A DNA stretch of 64,000 nt from an uncultured Duncaniella sp. (GTDB taxonomy: Bacteria; Bacteroidota; Bacteroidia; Bacteroidales; Muribaculaceae), in contig CAJTJG010000004.1 of the NCBI GenBank assembly GCA_910576785.1, forward strand, positions 124,001 to 188,000, in the 5' to 3' direction. Of this stretch, positions 1 through 8,747 are shown in pieces. A program made the translations under genes and the position numbers. The notes beneath the pieces are model-generated. The model saw nothing but the letters and a program-made list of their open reading frames with translations. It was not told the origin of the DNA and ran no database searches. Positions within the stretch are counted from its first letter, which is position 1, and each line of letters starts with the position of its first letter.

Positions 1-1
1 T

Positions 2-1114
2 GCCTCAGGCCACATCATCGAGCAGATCGAGTATGTGAAGAAGATCCTCGAGAGCGGCTACGCCTACGTGTCGGAAGGATCCGTCTACTTCGACGTGCAC
101 AAATACAATGCCGACCACCGTTACGGCAAGCTCTCCGGACGCAATGTGGAGGAGCTTCTCGCCACCACACGCGCACTCGACGGTCAGTCCGAGAAACACA
201 ACCCCGCCGACTTCGCGCTCTGGAAGAAAGCCGCACCCGAGCACATCATGCACTGGCCCTCACCCTGGAGCGAAGGCTTCCCCGGATGGCATCTCGAGTG
301 CTCAACCATGGGCGAGAAATACCTTGGTGAGACTTTCGACATCCACGGCGGAGGCATGGACCTCATGTTCCCCCACCACGAGTGTGAGATAGCACAGTCC
401 GTGGCCCACAACGGACATGAGACCGTCCACTACTGGATGCACAACAACATGATCACCATCAACGGCAAGAAGATGGGCAAGTCGCTGGGCAATTTCATCA
501 CTCTCGACGAGTTCTTCACCGGCTCGCACCCTCTGCTCGCCCAGGCCTACTCGCCGATGACCATCCGCTTCTTCATCCTCCAGGCCCACTACCGCGGCAC
601 GGTGGACTTCTCCAACGAAGCCCTCCAGGCCTCCGAAAAGGCCCTCGGACGCATGCTCGAGGGTTATCGCCGTCTGCAGGAGCTCAAACCGTCGGCCACA
701 TCCACCATTTCCACCGACGGCATCATGGAGAAATGCCTCGAGGCCATGGATGATGACCTCAACACCCCTGTTGTGATCGCCCATCTCTTTGATGCGCTGC
801 GTCTGGTCAACTCCGTCAAGGACGGCAAGGCTACTGCCACGCAGGAGGACATCGACCGTCTCAAGGAAGTGTTCGACACTTTCCTGGTGGAGATCCTCGG
901 CATCCGCACCGACCTTGTGGGCGATGGAAGCGGCGACAGCGCCGGCGCACTCAAACCCTTCGAGGACGCCATGGGGCTGCTGCTTGACATCCGTGCCAAG
1001 GCCAAGGCCGACAAGGACTGGGCCACATCCGACCTGATACGCGACCGTCTCGCCGCAGCCGGATTCACCGTCAAGGATACCAAGGACGGCGCCGAATGGT
1101 CGCTCAGCAAGTGA
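2..1114 (+). CDS. cysS: Cysteine--tRNA ligase, 5'-truncated by the window edge
   Basis: Class I aminoacyl-tRNA synthetase that charges tRNA-Cys in the cytoplasm. The reading frame is open from base 2, so the N-terminus, with the HIGH-type ATP site and the first zinc ligand, lies outside the window. What remains begins with ASGHIIEQIEYVKK and includes the zinc/substrate segment GWHLECSTM, the HGGGMDLMFPHHECEIAQS region and the KMSKS-type loop KKMGKSLGN. The DALR-like helical tail and the C-terminal domain follow. The internal ATG at 35 is not a real start. The gene ends at TGA 1112-1114, and a long inverted repeat lies 26 bases further on and probably terminates it. The family assignment is secure. 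Confidence 0.97.
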   Translation, partial: ASGHIIEQIEYVKKILESGYAYVSEGSVYFDVHKYNADHRYGKLSGRNVEELLATTRALDGQSEKHNPADFALWKKAAPEHIMHWPSPWSEGFPGWHLECSTMGEKYLGETFDIHGGGMDLMFPHHECEIAQSVAHNGHETVHYWMHNNMITINGKKMGKSLGNFITLDEFFTGSHPLLAQAYSPMTIRFFILQAHYRGTVDFSNEALQASEKALGRMLEGYRRLQELKPSATSTISTDGIMEKCLEAMDDDLNTPVVIAHLFDALRLVNSVKDGKATATQEDIDRLKEVFDTFLVEILGIRTDLVGDGSGDSAGALKPFEDAMGLLLDIRAKAKADKDWATSDLIRDRLAAAGFTVKDTKDGAEWSLSK

Positions 1115-1140
1115 CCATCCCCCCATCATCAGATCATATA

Positions 1141-1247
1141 GAAAGATACAGAAGGACAAAAAGGACAAAAGTGACATAAGATTAATTATCTGAATAACAA
1201 TTAAATTCTCCTGTCATTTTTGTCCTTTTTGTCCTTCTGTATCTTTC
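1141..1247. repeat. Long inverted repeat, purine/pyrimidine arms (element 1), probable terminator
   Basis: Left arm 1141-1176 and right arm 1212-1247 are complementary over 36 bases with a single G.T-type difference. They enclose a 35-base AT-rich loop. The left arm is purine-rich and contains GATACAGAAGGACAAA (1145-1160), a 16-mer also found in elements at 14937 and, inverted, 59833. It lies between cysS and the mscS-like gene, both on the plus strand. A terminator role for cysS is inferred from position and from the T-rich 3' arm. Confidence 0.8.
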
Positions 1248-1297
1248 TGTCAAAACGACCTCTTACCTCAAAATACTACTCATCACAACCCTCAGCT

Positions 1298-2515
1298 ATG
1301 ACACCTACCGAACCCGGCTACTTCCTCACCCTCATGAGACAGCTCTACGGCTCATGGGGCATCGACGACTCCATGCTCCCGCTGCTCTCCACCATCACTG
1401 TGGCCGCCGGAGCGCTACTGCTGTCATGGCTCCTCTACTGGCTGCTGAGCCGCTATGTGGTACCCTTGGTGGACAAGGTGGTGAGCTACACCGCTGCCGA
1501 CTGGGACGACATCATCTTCAACCCCTCGCTACTGCGCGTTGTGGCCGAGCTGGCATGTGTGCTACTGCTTCAGGCCACGCTCCCCGGCTCTCTGACATGG
1601 TACCCGTTGGTTAGATCCATAGCCGTCGTGGCCGTCAACGTTCTGTTCGTCTGCACGATAGTCCACCTCATAAACCGCTTCATCATAGCCGCCTACGCGC
1701 TCCTCACCTTCAAATCCTCGGCACGCGCCCAATCCCTCCAGGGCATACGCCAGATGCTCCAGGTCATAGCCATAGCCATGGGTGTGATAGTCATCATAGC
1801 CATCCTGGCCAACCGCAACCCGCTCACCATCGTCACCGGACTCGGCGCCGCTGCCACGGTACTCATGTTAGTGTTCCGCGACTCCATAATGGGCGTAGTG
1901 GCCGGAGTGCAGCTCACACTCAACGATATGCTACGTCCGGGCGACTGGATCACCGTACCCTCGCGCAACATCAACGGCACCGTCATCTATGTAGGTCTCA
2001 CCACCGTCAAGGTACAGAACTTCGACATGACCATCGTCACCGTGCCACCCTACTCGCTCACCAGCGAGTCGTTCCAGAACTGGCGCGGCATGACCGACTC
2101 CAAAGGACGCCGTGTCAACCGCGCCGTCACAATCGACATCAACTCAGTCCGCTTCATGGATCCGGCCGAGATGCAAACCTTCGCCTCCGAGCCGTGGGCC
2201 GGACGTGTGGACATGACCGTCCCGCAGGTCAACCTGACCCTCTTCCGTCACTATCTCGAACACTACATCTCCACACTCCCCGAGCTCAAGAGCGGCCCCG
2301 ACATGATCCACATGGTGCGCGAGCTCGCTCCCACCACCACCGGCATACCGCTCGAATTCTACCTATTCACATCCCTCACCTCATGGAAGCCCTACGAGCA
2401 CTTCCAGGCCGCCCTGACCGACCGCATCGTCGCCTCCGTCCACAGTTTCGGCCTGCGCATCTATCAGGCTCCATCAGGGCTCGACATCCTCTCGCTCGCA
2501 CCCGCCCGATCCTGA
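1298..2515 (+). CDS. MscS-family mechanosensitive ion channel
   Basis: Predicted inner-membrane channel of 405 residues that should release solutes on hypo-osmotic shock. Several hydrophobic segments fill the N-terminal half. The pore-lining helix and start of the beta domain are recognisable in GLGAAATVLMLVFRDSIMG, followed by a PGDWI segment typical of MscS proteins. The fusion of several extra N-terminal helices and the NF/TVPPYSLTSESFQNWRGM segment resemble the YbdG/MscM branch. I chose ATG 1298 because the longer open frame from 1220 would translate through the 3' arm of inverted repeat 1. The gene stands alone, with the DUF5106 gene downstream having its own promoter. Confidence 0.9.
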   Translation: MTPTEPGYFLTLMRQLYGSWGIDDSMLPLLSTITVAAGALLLSWLLYWLLSRYVVPLVDKVVSYTAADWDDIIFNPSLLRVVAELACVLLLQATLPGSLTWYPLVRSIAVVAVNVLFVCTIVHLINRFIIAAYALLTFKSSARAQSLQGIRQMLQVIAIAMGVIVIIAILANRNPLTIVTGLGAAATVLMLVFRDSIMGVVAGVQLTLNDMLRPGDWITVPSRNINGTVIYVGLTTVKVQNFDMTIVTVPPYSLTSESFQNWRGMTDSKGRRVNRAVTIDINSVRFMDPAEMQTFASEPWAGRVDMTVPQVNLTLFRHYLEHYISTLPELKSGPDMIHMVRELAPTTTGIPLEFYLFTSLTSWKPYEHFQAALTDRIVASVHSFGLRIYQAPSGLDILSLAPARS

Positions 2516-2562
2516 CCGTCACATCGTCAGACATTTTTTTAACACCCTTTTAGAGTCCATTT

Positions 2563-2593
2563 TTTGCCACGCGGGAGGTTTTCATTACCTTTG
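2563..2593 (+). promoter_or_regulatory. Bacteroidetes-type promoter for the DUF5106 gene
   Basis: TTTG at 2563-2566 and TACCTTTG at 2586-2593 are separated by 19 bases, matching the Bacteroidetes primary sigma consensus (TTTG, N19-21, TAnnTTTG). The start codon is 31 bases downstream of the -7 box. Confidence 0.75.
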
Positions 2594-2623
2594 TGATTGG
2601 ATTAATCCGCAAAGATCACCGCA

Positions 2624-3511
2624 ATGAAAATCAAACTCCTGATAATTGGCCTGCTGGCGCTTGCCGGATTTGTCCCGGCGGCCAAGGCCGACACATACTT
2701 CCCCTACCCCATCGTCCCCGACTCGATCAAGACTCTCAACGGGCGATGCAACTATCTGGCCGACCATTTCTGGGACTTCTGCGACCTCCAGAAGGCCTTC
2801 TCCTCCAGAGCCAAGATGGCACAGGAATACAAGACATACCTGTCCATCATATCCAATGCCGACGCCGACAGGGCCATATCCGCCCTTTCCGCCTTCATGA
2901 AGAAGCTCGACAAGCAACCCAAGGATCAGCTCTACCTTGCCGGCGTGGCCGAAGGCTACATGTATGCCGACACCGCCGAGCAGTGGGTGGACCAGCTCTA
3001 TCTCCCTGTCACCGAGGCAGTGGTGGCCAACAAGCGTGTGGACAAAGCCTCCAAGGCCCGCTTCGCACAGCAGGCAGAGATTCTGCGCAACTCCATGGCC
3101 GGGCAGAAGGTAGGTGCGGTGCCCTACGTCACACGCGAGGGTGAGAAACGCACCTTGCTCAGCGACTCCGCCTCTGTAGTGGTGGTGTTCTTCAACGACC
3201 CCGACTGCTCCGACTGCAACATGGCGCGCATACGCCTCCACGCCGACATCTCGACCTCCGAACTCATAGCCGAGGGCAAACTGAAAGTAGTGGCCATATC
3301 AGTCACCGATCCCGATGAGGAATGGCAGAAATTTGCCGCCGGCATGCCCGAGGAATGGACCGTCGGAGCATCCCCCGACGCCGACCTGATGATCGACCTG
3401 CGCTTCGGCACCCCCGACTTCTACGTCATAGGGCGCAAGCACGACATCCGCTTCAAGCATCTCAATATCGATCAGGTACTCGATGTGGCCCGGCAGCTGA
3501 AAAAAAGATAA
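2624..3511 (+). CDS. Exported DUF5106 / thioredoxin-like protein
   Basis: 295-residue protein with an N-terminal signal peptide (MKIKLLIIGLLALAGF, then PAAKA). The N-terminal half (about residues 25-165) matches the DUF5106 pattern of Bacteroidales proteins, for example YLADHFWDFCDL. The C-terminal half has a thioredoxin-like layout: a beta strand SVVVVFFNDPDC, a CxxC-type pair CSDC at about residue 192, and a later PDFYVIG strand. DUF5106 has no established function as far as I know. A periplasmic redox or thiol role is inferred from CSDC only. The DoxX gene follows after 32 bases, so co-transcription is likely. Confidence 0.8.
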   Translation: MKIKLLIIGLLALAGFVPAAKADTYFPYPIVPDSIKTLNGRCNYLADHFWDFCDLQKAFSSRAKMAQEYKTYLSIISNADADRAISALSAFMKKLDKQPKDQLYLAGVAEGYMYADTAEQWVDQLYLPVTEAVVANKRVDKASKARFAQQAEILRNSMAGQKVGAVPYVTREGEKRTLLSDSASVVVVFFNDPDCSDCNMARIRLHADISTSELIAEGKLKVVAISVTDPDEEWQKFAAGMPEEWTVGASPDADLMIDLRFGTPDFYVIGRKHDIRFKHLNIDQVLDVARQLKKR

Positions 3512-3543
3512 ACCCCTCCCCCCTAACTTAAAACAAGAGAAAG

Positions 3544-4053
3544 ATGTCCTGGATATACTCACCGCTCACCAACTGGTTTCTGCGTCTCACGGGCTATACC
3601 TACACTAATCTGGCACGACTGTTCATGCGTCTCTTCGTGGGTGTGATGCTACTGCAGTTCGGAGTGCGACACCTTGTGAACTACAACGATCTTGCAGGCA
3701 CATTCCCCACTGTGCTCAACCTCCCCTCCGAGACATCCCTCGTGCTCATGATCATCATCGAACTCGTATGCTCGCTGCTCATCATGACCGGATTCCTCAC
3801 CCGTCTCGCCACCCTGCCCCCCATAGCAGCGATGTGCGCGGCCGAGTACTACATACTCCACGACATGGTGCCCAACCTCCCCATCTACGGTCTCGACAGC
3901 ACCGACCCGGGCTATCTGCCCATCATGTTCATAGGCATATACATCTACATCCTCATAGCCGGCCCCGGCAAGATATCACTTGACTATTTCATATCCCTCT
4001 ACATCATCAACCGTCGCGGACATGACGAAGAGGAGGAACTGGAGGAGGTATGA
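3544..4053 (+). CDS. DoxX family membrane protein
   Basis: 169-residue integral membrane protein with about four hydrophobic helices and the DoxX-like start FLRLTGYTYTNLARLFMRLF. DoxX proteins are small inner-membrane proteins of uncertain biochemical role that often sit beside redox or thiol-related genes. Here the upstream neighbour is a thioredoxin-like protein, which fits. The acidic tail DEEEELEEV is unusual. Its last codons also supply a GGAGGAGG stretch immediately before the mnmA start, and the stop overlaps that start by four bases (ATGA). Confidence 0.82.
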   Translation: MSWIYSPLTNWFLRLTGYTYTNLARLFMRLFVGVMLLQFGVRHLVNYNDLAGTFPTVLNLPSETSLVLMIIIELVCSLLIMTGFLTRLATLPPIAAMCAAEYYILHDMVPNLPIYGLDSTDPGYLPIMFIGIYIYILIAGPGKISLDYFISLYIINRRGHDEEEELEEV

Positions 4054-5132
4054 GTATCGCGGTCCTGATATCCGGAGGCGTCGACAGCGCCGTTGTCGTC
4101 GAGTTGCTGCGCAGGCAGGGGCACGATGACCTCCATCTGTTCTACATCCGCATAGGCATGGACAATGGCGAGGGCGACTGCTCGGCCGAGGAGGACATAG
4201 AGATGTGCTCGCTCATAGCCAAGAGATACGGCTTGCCCTTCGACGTCGTCTCGCTCCACGAGGAGTACTGGGAGAACGTAATGGAGTACGCCCTGCGCAC
4301 CGTCAGGGAGGGACTCACGCCCAACCCCGACGTGATGTGCAACAAGATGATAAAATTCGGATTCTTCGAGGAGCGCTGGGGCCACAGCTTTGACCGCACG
4401 GCCACCGGCCACTATGCCACGACCATCGAGTCCGACGGCAAGATATGGCTCGGCACCGCCGCCGACAAGGTCAAGGACCAGACCGACTTCCTCTGCCGCA
4501 TCACCTACAGCCAGCTCAGCCACCTCATGTTCCCCATCGGCTCGCTACCCAAGGCCGAGGTGCGCCGCATAGCGCTCGAGTCAGGCATGCCCAACGCTTT
4601 CCGCCGCGACAGCCAGGGCATATGTTTCCTCGGCAAGATCAACTACAACGACTTCATACGCCGCCATCTCGGCGAGCGCCCGGGCCCAATAGTCGAACTC
4701 GAGACCGGACGCAAGCTCGGCGAGCACCGCGGATTCTGGTTCCACACCATAGGCCAGCGCAAAGGTCTCGGACTCAGCGGAGGCCCATGGTATGTAGTCA
4801 AGAAAAACGTACACGACAACGTGGTCTACGTCTCCCGCGGCTACGACACCGAGATGCAGTACGGACGCACTCTCCATCTCGACGAGATGCACTGGCTCAC
4901 CGAGGACCCCTGGCCGCAGACATGCGACGGCGTGGAAATAGCGTTCAAAAACCGTCACTCACCCGAATTCCTCCCCGGCACCCTCACTCGCGTGGCTCAC
5001 GGTGAATATGTCATCCGGTCGGCCGAGAAAGTCCAGGGTATAGCACCGGGGCAATTCGCCGTCATCTACGATCCCGCAGCAAGGATATGCCTCGGCAGCG
5101 GCGTCATCACCGGAAGAAACGTAATGATATGA
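4050..5132 (+). CDS. mnmA: tRNA-specific 2-thiouridylase MnmA
   Basis: Installs the 2-thio group on wobble uridine 34 of tRNA-Lys, -Glu and -Gln. The 360-residue protein has the PP-loop ATP motif SGGVDSA at residues 8-14. The first catalytic cysteine lies in NPDVMCNKMIKF (C97) and the second in SQGICFLG (C192). It also has the conserved FHTIGQRKGLGL segment. Length is normal. Start ATG 4050 overlaps the DoxX stop (ATGA), which suggests translational coupling, and the bifunctional nuclease follows after 7 bases. Confidence 0.95.
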   Translation: MSIAVLISGGVDSAVVVELLRRQGHDDLHLFYIRIGMDNGEGDCSAEEDIEMCSLIAKRYGLPFDVVSLHEEYWENVMEYALRTVREGLTPNPDVMCNKMIKFGFFEERWGHSFDRTATGHYATTIESDGKIWLGTAADKVKDQTDFLCRITYSQLSHLMFPIGSLPKAEVRRIALESGMPNAFRRDSQGICFLGKINYNDFIRRHLGERPGPIVELETGRKLGEHRGFWFHTIGQRKGLGLSGGPWYVVKKNVHDNVVYVSRGYDTEMQYGRTLHLDEMHWLTEDPWPQTCDGVEIAFKNRHSPEFLPGTLTRVAHGEYVIRSAEKVQGIAPGQFAVIYDPAARICLGSGVITGRNVMI

Positions 5133-5139
5133 CACTCTT

Positions 5140-5796
5140 ATGAAAGAGCACGACAATACATCCTCCCCTCAGGCCAACTCCGGGCGCATACGCCTCCGGG
5201 TGCTGGGAATATCCTACAGCCAGCTGCAGAGCGGCGCCTATGCGCTCATCCTCGCCCAGGTCGGCGGACCATTCCGCATCCCGGTGGTCATCGGCGCGTC
5301 CGAGGCCCAGGCCATAGCCCTGAAGATGGAAGGCGTCATCCCCCCGAGGCCACTCACCCACGACCTCATCACCAGCATACAGCAGGCCTTCGGCATAGAA
5401 CTGCGCGAGGTATTCATCTACCGCTTCGAGGACGGCATCTTCTACTCGGAGATCACAATGTCCGACGGTGAGCGCACCGTCGAGATCGACTCCCGGACAT
5501 CCGACGCCATCGCCATCGCCATGCGCTGCGGCGCTCCCATCTACACCACTCCCGAGATTCTTGCCGAGACCGGCTTCGAGCTCGAGATCAAGGAGGAGGA
5601 ACAAGGCGCCGAAGAAACCGCGGCCGACCCTCAGCCCGCTGCCAACAGCCACACACCGCGGCTTGAGAACTATGCCGTGGAGGAACTCGAGAAGACCCTC
5701 GCACGACTCATCGAGAGAGAGGAATACGAGGAAGCCGCACGCGTCTCCGAGATACTGCGCCGCAAGAAAGGGCAACAAGACTCACCCGATAAATAA
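5140..5796 (+). CDS. Bifunctional nuclease family protein (DUF151) with C-terminal UVR motif
   Basis: 218 residues. Residues 18-145 match the BFN/DUF151 fold (IRLRVLGISYSQ, VVIGASEAQAIALKMEG, RTSDAIAIAMRCGAPIY). An acidic, alanine-rich linker follows. The last 40 residues form a helical UvrB/UvrC-type motif (LARLIEREEYEEAARVSEIL). The domain pair is common in Bacteroidetes and may bridge nucleic-acid cleavage with a partner-binding helix, but I know of no firm in vivo role. It lies seven bases after mnmA in the same direction. Confidence 0.87.
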   Translation: MKEHDNTSSPQANSGRIRLRVLGISYSQLQSGAYALILAQVGGPFRIPVVIGASEAQAIALKMEGVIPPRPLTHDLITSIQQAFGIELREVFIYRFEDGIFYSEITMSDGERTVEIDSRTSDAIAIAMRCGAPIYTTPEILAETGFELEIKEEEQGAEETAADPQPAANSHTPRLENYAVEELEKTLARLIEREEYEEAARVSEILRRKKGQQDSPDK

Positions 5797-5834
5797 ACAA
5801 GAGGCTGTTTAACAACACAAACGTTACAGATACC

Positions 5835-7175
5835 ATGGCTAAAATCAAACCTATCCAAGTAAGGCTCGCGGCTATGAACTTCCTTGAGTTCGCCGTGTGG
5901 GGAGCCTATCTCATCTCGCTGGGCAATTTCCTTGGCCGTGTGGGCCTTGCCACACACATCGGCATGTTCTATGCCGTCCAGGGCATCGTATCAATATTCA
6001 TGCCCGCCATTGTGGGCATAGTCAGCGACCGCTGGATACAGGCCCAGAAGATGCTCAGTCTGTGCCACATACTTGCCGGTTCGTTCATGATCGCAGCCGC
6101 AATATACGCTCTCACCGCATCCACCGTGGAGTTCGGGCCGCTCTTCGCCCTCTACACCTGCTCGGTGGCATTCTTCATGCCCACCATAGGTCTGAGCAAC
6201 TCCGTGGCCTTCAACGCTCTCAACCGCGCCAACCTCGACACCATCACCCACTTCCCCCCCATCCGCGTGTTCGGCACAGTGGGTTTCATCTGCTCCATGC
6301 TGTTTGTGAACTTCACACAATTCCAGACCAACCCCTACCAGCTCGTCACCTCCGGCGTGCTCAGCTTCTGCCTGGCCGCCTACGCGCTCACCATGCCGGC
6401 ATGTCCCACCAACGCCGCACAGAGCTCATCCATCAGCGATGCCCTCGGCCTCAAGGCATTCCGCCTGTTCAAGGACAAGAAGATGGCCGTCTTCTTCATG
6501 TTCAGCATGCTGCTCGGCGTATCGCTCCAGATCACCAACAGTTACGGCAACATCTTCATCACCTCGTTCGCCGACCTGGCAGAATATGCCGACACATGGG
6601 GCGCACGCAACGCCAACGCCCTCATCTCGCTCTCGCAGATGAGCGAGACCCTCTGCATACTGCTCATACCATTCTGCCTCAAGCGCTTCGGTATCAAGGG
6701 CGTCATGCTCATGTCCATGTTCGCATGGGTGTTCCGCTTCGCCTTTTTCGGCCTTGGCGACACCGGCGGCGGCCTGTGGCTGCTCGTCATCTCATGCATC
6801 GTCTACGGCATCGCCTTCGACTTCTTCAACGTCTCCGGAGGTCTCTATGTGGACCAGCAGACCACCAAGGACATCCGCTCCTCCGCCCAGGGTCTGTTCA
6901 TGATCATGACCAACGGCATCGGCGCCACTGTCGGCACTCTGGCCGCCCAGGAACTCGTGAACCACCTCGTGTTCTCACACTCCACACCCGAGGCTCAGAG
7001 CGAGGGTTGGACCGAGGCATGGCTCATATTCGCTGCCTACGCCCTCGTCGTGGCAGTGCTCTTCCTGCTGATATTCAAGGACACAAAGACCCCTACCGCC
7101 GCCGAGTCGCGCCGACTCATCGAGGAGACCGACTCTCAGGCCGGAGGAATGGTCGACGATAAAATCAAGGAATGA
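5835..7175 (+). CDS. MFS transporter of the nucleoside:H+ symporter type (NupG-like)
   Basis: 446-residue polytopic inner-membrane protein with about twelve hydrophobic segments. The N-terminal stretch (NFLEFAVWGAYLISLGNFLG, then PAIVGIVSDRWIQAQKML) is characteristic of the nucleoside permease branch of the major facilitator family, as is RVFGTVGFICSM. Substrate is presumed to be nucleosides by family and has not been shown. The last codons overlap rsmE by four bases (ATGA), an operon arrangement with no obvious functional logic. Confidence 0.85.
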   Translation: MAKIKPIQVRLAAMNFLEFAVWGAYLISLGNFLGRVGLATHIGMFYAVQGIVSIFMPAIVGIVSDRWIQAQKMLSLCHILAGSFMIAAAIYALTASTVEFGPLFALYTCSVAFFMPTIGLSNSVAFNALNRANLDTITHFPPIRVFGTVGFICSMLFVNFTQFQTNPYQLVTSGVLSFCLAAYALTMPACPTNAAQSSSISDALGLKAFRLFKDKKMAVFFMFSMLLGVSLQITNSYGNIFITSFADLAEYADTWGARNANALISLSQMSETLCILLIPFCLKRFGIKGVMLMSMFAWVFRFAFFGLGDTGGGLWLLVISCIVYGIAFDFFNVSGGLYVDQQTTKDIRSSAQGLFMIMTNGIGATVGTLAAQELVNHLVFSHSTPEAQSEGWTEAWLIFAAYALVVAVLFLLIFKDTKTPTAAESRRLIEETDSQAGGMVDDKIKE

Positions 7176-7894
7176 TACAGTTCTTCGCACCCGACATCAT
7201 CTCCACCCTACAGCTCCCTGAGAGCGATTCGCGCCACGCCGTGAGGGTGCTCCGCATGAACACCGGCGACACCCTTCAGGTCATCGACGGCCGCGGCACG
7301 GTATATACATGCCGTCTGGCCGACGCCCACCCCAAGCACGCCGCCGTAGAGATCATTTCATCCACTCCACAGCCATTGCCATGGTCACAGCGTCTGGCCG
7401 TGGCCGTAGCGCCCACCAAACACATGGACCGCATGGAGTGGCTCGTCGAGAAAATGACCGAAATGGGCGTCAACACCATAATCCCCGTGCTCACCGACCG
7501 CTCCGAGCGCCGCGAGATCAAGGTGGAACGTCTCGCCAAGATAGCCGTCTCGGCCATGAAACAATCCCTCAAGGCCACCCTCCCGGAGATCATGCCCCTG
7601 ACACCGCTGGCCGACGTCACCGCCATGATGGATGGGGCACAGCGCTTCGTGGCTTACTGCGGTCCCGAATGCGAGCGTGCCGATCTGGCCCGCTCCTACA
7701 CTCCCGGACGCGACACACTAATACTCATCGGACCCGAAGGCGACTTCACACCGGCCGAGATAGAGCGCACACTCCGCTCAGGCTTCACCGCCGTGACTCT
7801 CGGCGACAACCGCCTGCGCACCGAGACAGCGGCCCTCTACGCCCTTTCGGCATGCCACATACTCGACGCCGCCAACCCATCCCCGCGTCCCTGA
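7172..7894 (+). CDS. rsmE: 16S rRNA m3U1498 methyltransferase
   Basis: SPOUT-class RNA methyltransferase that modifies U1498 of 16S rRNA. The 240-residue protein has the N-terminal PUA-like region (SRHAVRVLRMNTGDTLQVIDG), the AVAPTKHMDRMEWLVEKMTE segment and the C-terminal knot with the SAM-binding sequence LIGPEGDFTPAEI followed by VTLGDNRLRTETAALYAL. All are diagnostic. ATG 7172 overlaps the transporter stop. Confidence 0.96.
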   Translation: MIQFFAPDIISTLQLPESDSRHAVRVLRMNTGDTLQVIDGRGTVYTCRLADAHPKHAAVEIISSTPQPLPWSQRLAVAVAPTKHMDRMEWLVEKMTEMGVNTIIPVLTDRSERREIKVERLAKIAVSAMKQSLKATLPEIMPLTPLADVTAMMDGAQRFVAYCGPECERADLARSYTPGRDTLILIGPEGDFTPAEIERTLRSGFTAVTLGDNRLRTETAALYALSACHILDAANPSPRP

Positions 7895-7935
7895 CACTTG
7901 CTTTATAACAACATCTTACTTATAACATCCACATC

Positions 7936-8745
7936 ATGTTCACGTTTCAAGACTACGCGTCGCGCAGCCAATTCTTCCTCCTCGCAGGCCCCTGCGTCAT
8001 CGAAGGTGAGAAAATGGCCATGGAAATCGCCGAATCATGTCTCGAGGCCACATCCCGCCTCGGTATACCATATGTATTCAAAGGATCATACCGCAAGGCC
8101 AACCGCTCGCGCATCGACTCCTTCACCGGCATAGGCGATCTCGAGGCCCTGCGCATACTCTCCAAGGTCAGGGAGACATTCGGCATCCCAGTCGTCACCG
8201 ACATCCACACCAACGAGGAGGCACGCATGGCCGCCGACTTCGTCGACGTGCTCCAGATTCCCGCATTCCTCTGCCGCCAGACCGACCTCCTCATAGCCGC
8301 AGCCCGCACCGGACGCGCCGTGAACATCAAGAAAGGTCAATTCCTATCCCCCGAGGCAATGCACTTCGCGCTCGACAAGGTCAAGGACGCCGGCAACGAC
8401 AACGTGGCCCTCACCGAACGCGGTGTCACATTCGGCTACACCGACCTGGTGGTGGACTACCGCGGCATCCCCGAGATGCAGGCATTCGGCGCCCCGGTCA
8501 TACTCGACGTCACCCACTCGCTCCAGCAGCCCAACCAGCCCAAGGGAGTGACAGGCGGACGCCCCGACCTCATCGAGACCATAGCCCGCGCCGGAGTGGC
8601 CGTGGGTGTGGACGGTCTGTTCATGGAGACACACCCCGACCCCTCCGTGGCCAAGAGCGACGGTGCCAACATGCTACCGCTCCACAAACTTCCCGCGCTG
8701 CTCGAACACCTCGCGGCCATACGCGCCACCATCAACCAGTTCTGA
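7936..8745 (+). CDS. kdsA: 3-deoxy-8-phosphooctulonate synthase
   Basis: Condenses phosphoenolpyruvate with arabinose 5-phosphate to give KDO-8-phosphate for lipopolysaccharide core synthesis. The 269-residue TIM-barrel protein shows FLLAGPCVIEGEKMAMEIAE, the FKGSYRKANRS segment (family KANRS), the KKGQFLSPEAM region and the C-terminal phosphate-site segments GGRPDLIETIARAGVAVG and FMETHPDP. The window shows no neighbouring KDO genes. The TPR gene starts two bases after its stop. Confidence 0.96.
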   Translation: MFTFQDYASRSQFFLLAGPCVIEGEKMAMEIAESCLEATSRLGIPYVFKGSYRKANRSRIDSFTGIGDLEALRILSKVRETFGIPVVTDIHTNEEARMAADFVDVLQIPAFLCRQTDLLIAAARTGRAVNIKKGQFLSPEAMHFALDKVKDAGNDNVALTERGVTFGYTDLVVDYRGIPEMQAFGAPVILDVTHSLQQPNQPKGVTGGRPDLIETIARAGVAVGVDGLFMETHPDPSVAKSDGANMLPLHKLPALLEHLAAIRATINQF

Positions 8746-8747
8746 CA

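Noticed and set aside
1220..1297. N-terminal extension of the MscS-like protein
   Set aside because: The codons fall in the 3' arm of inverted repeat 1 and give a non-conserved LSFLSFCIFLSK-like start. The same peptide recurs at other repeats because it is the translation of the repeat.
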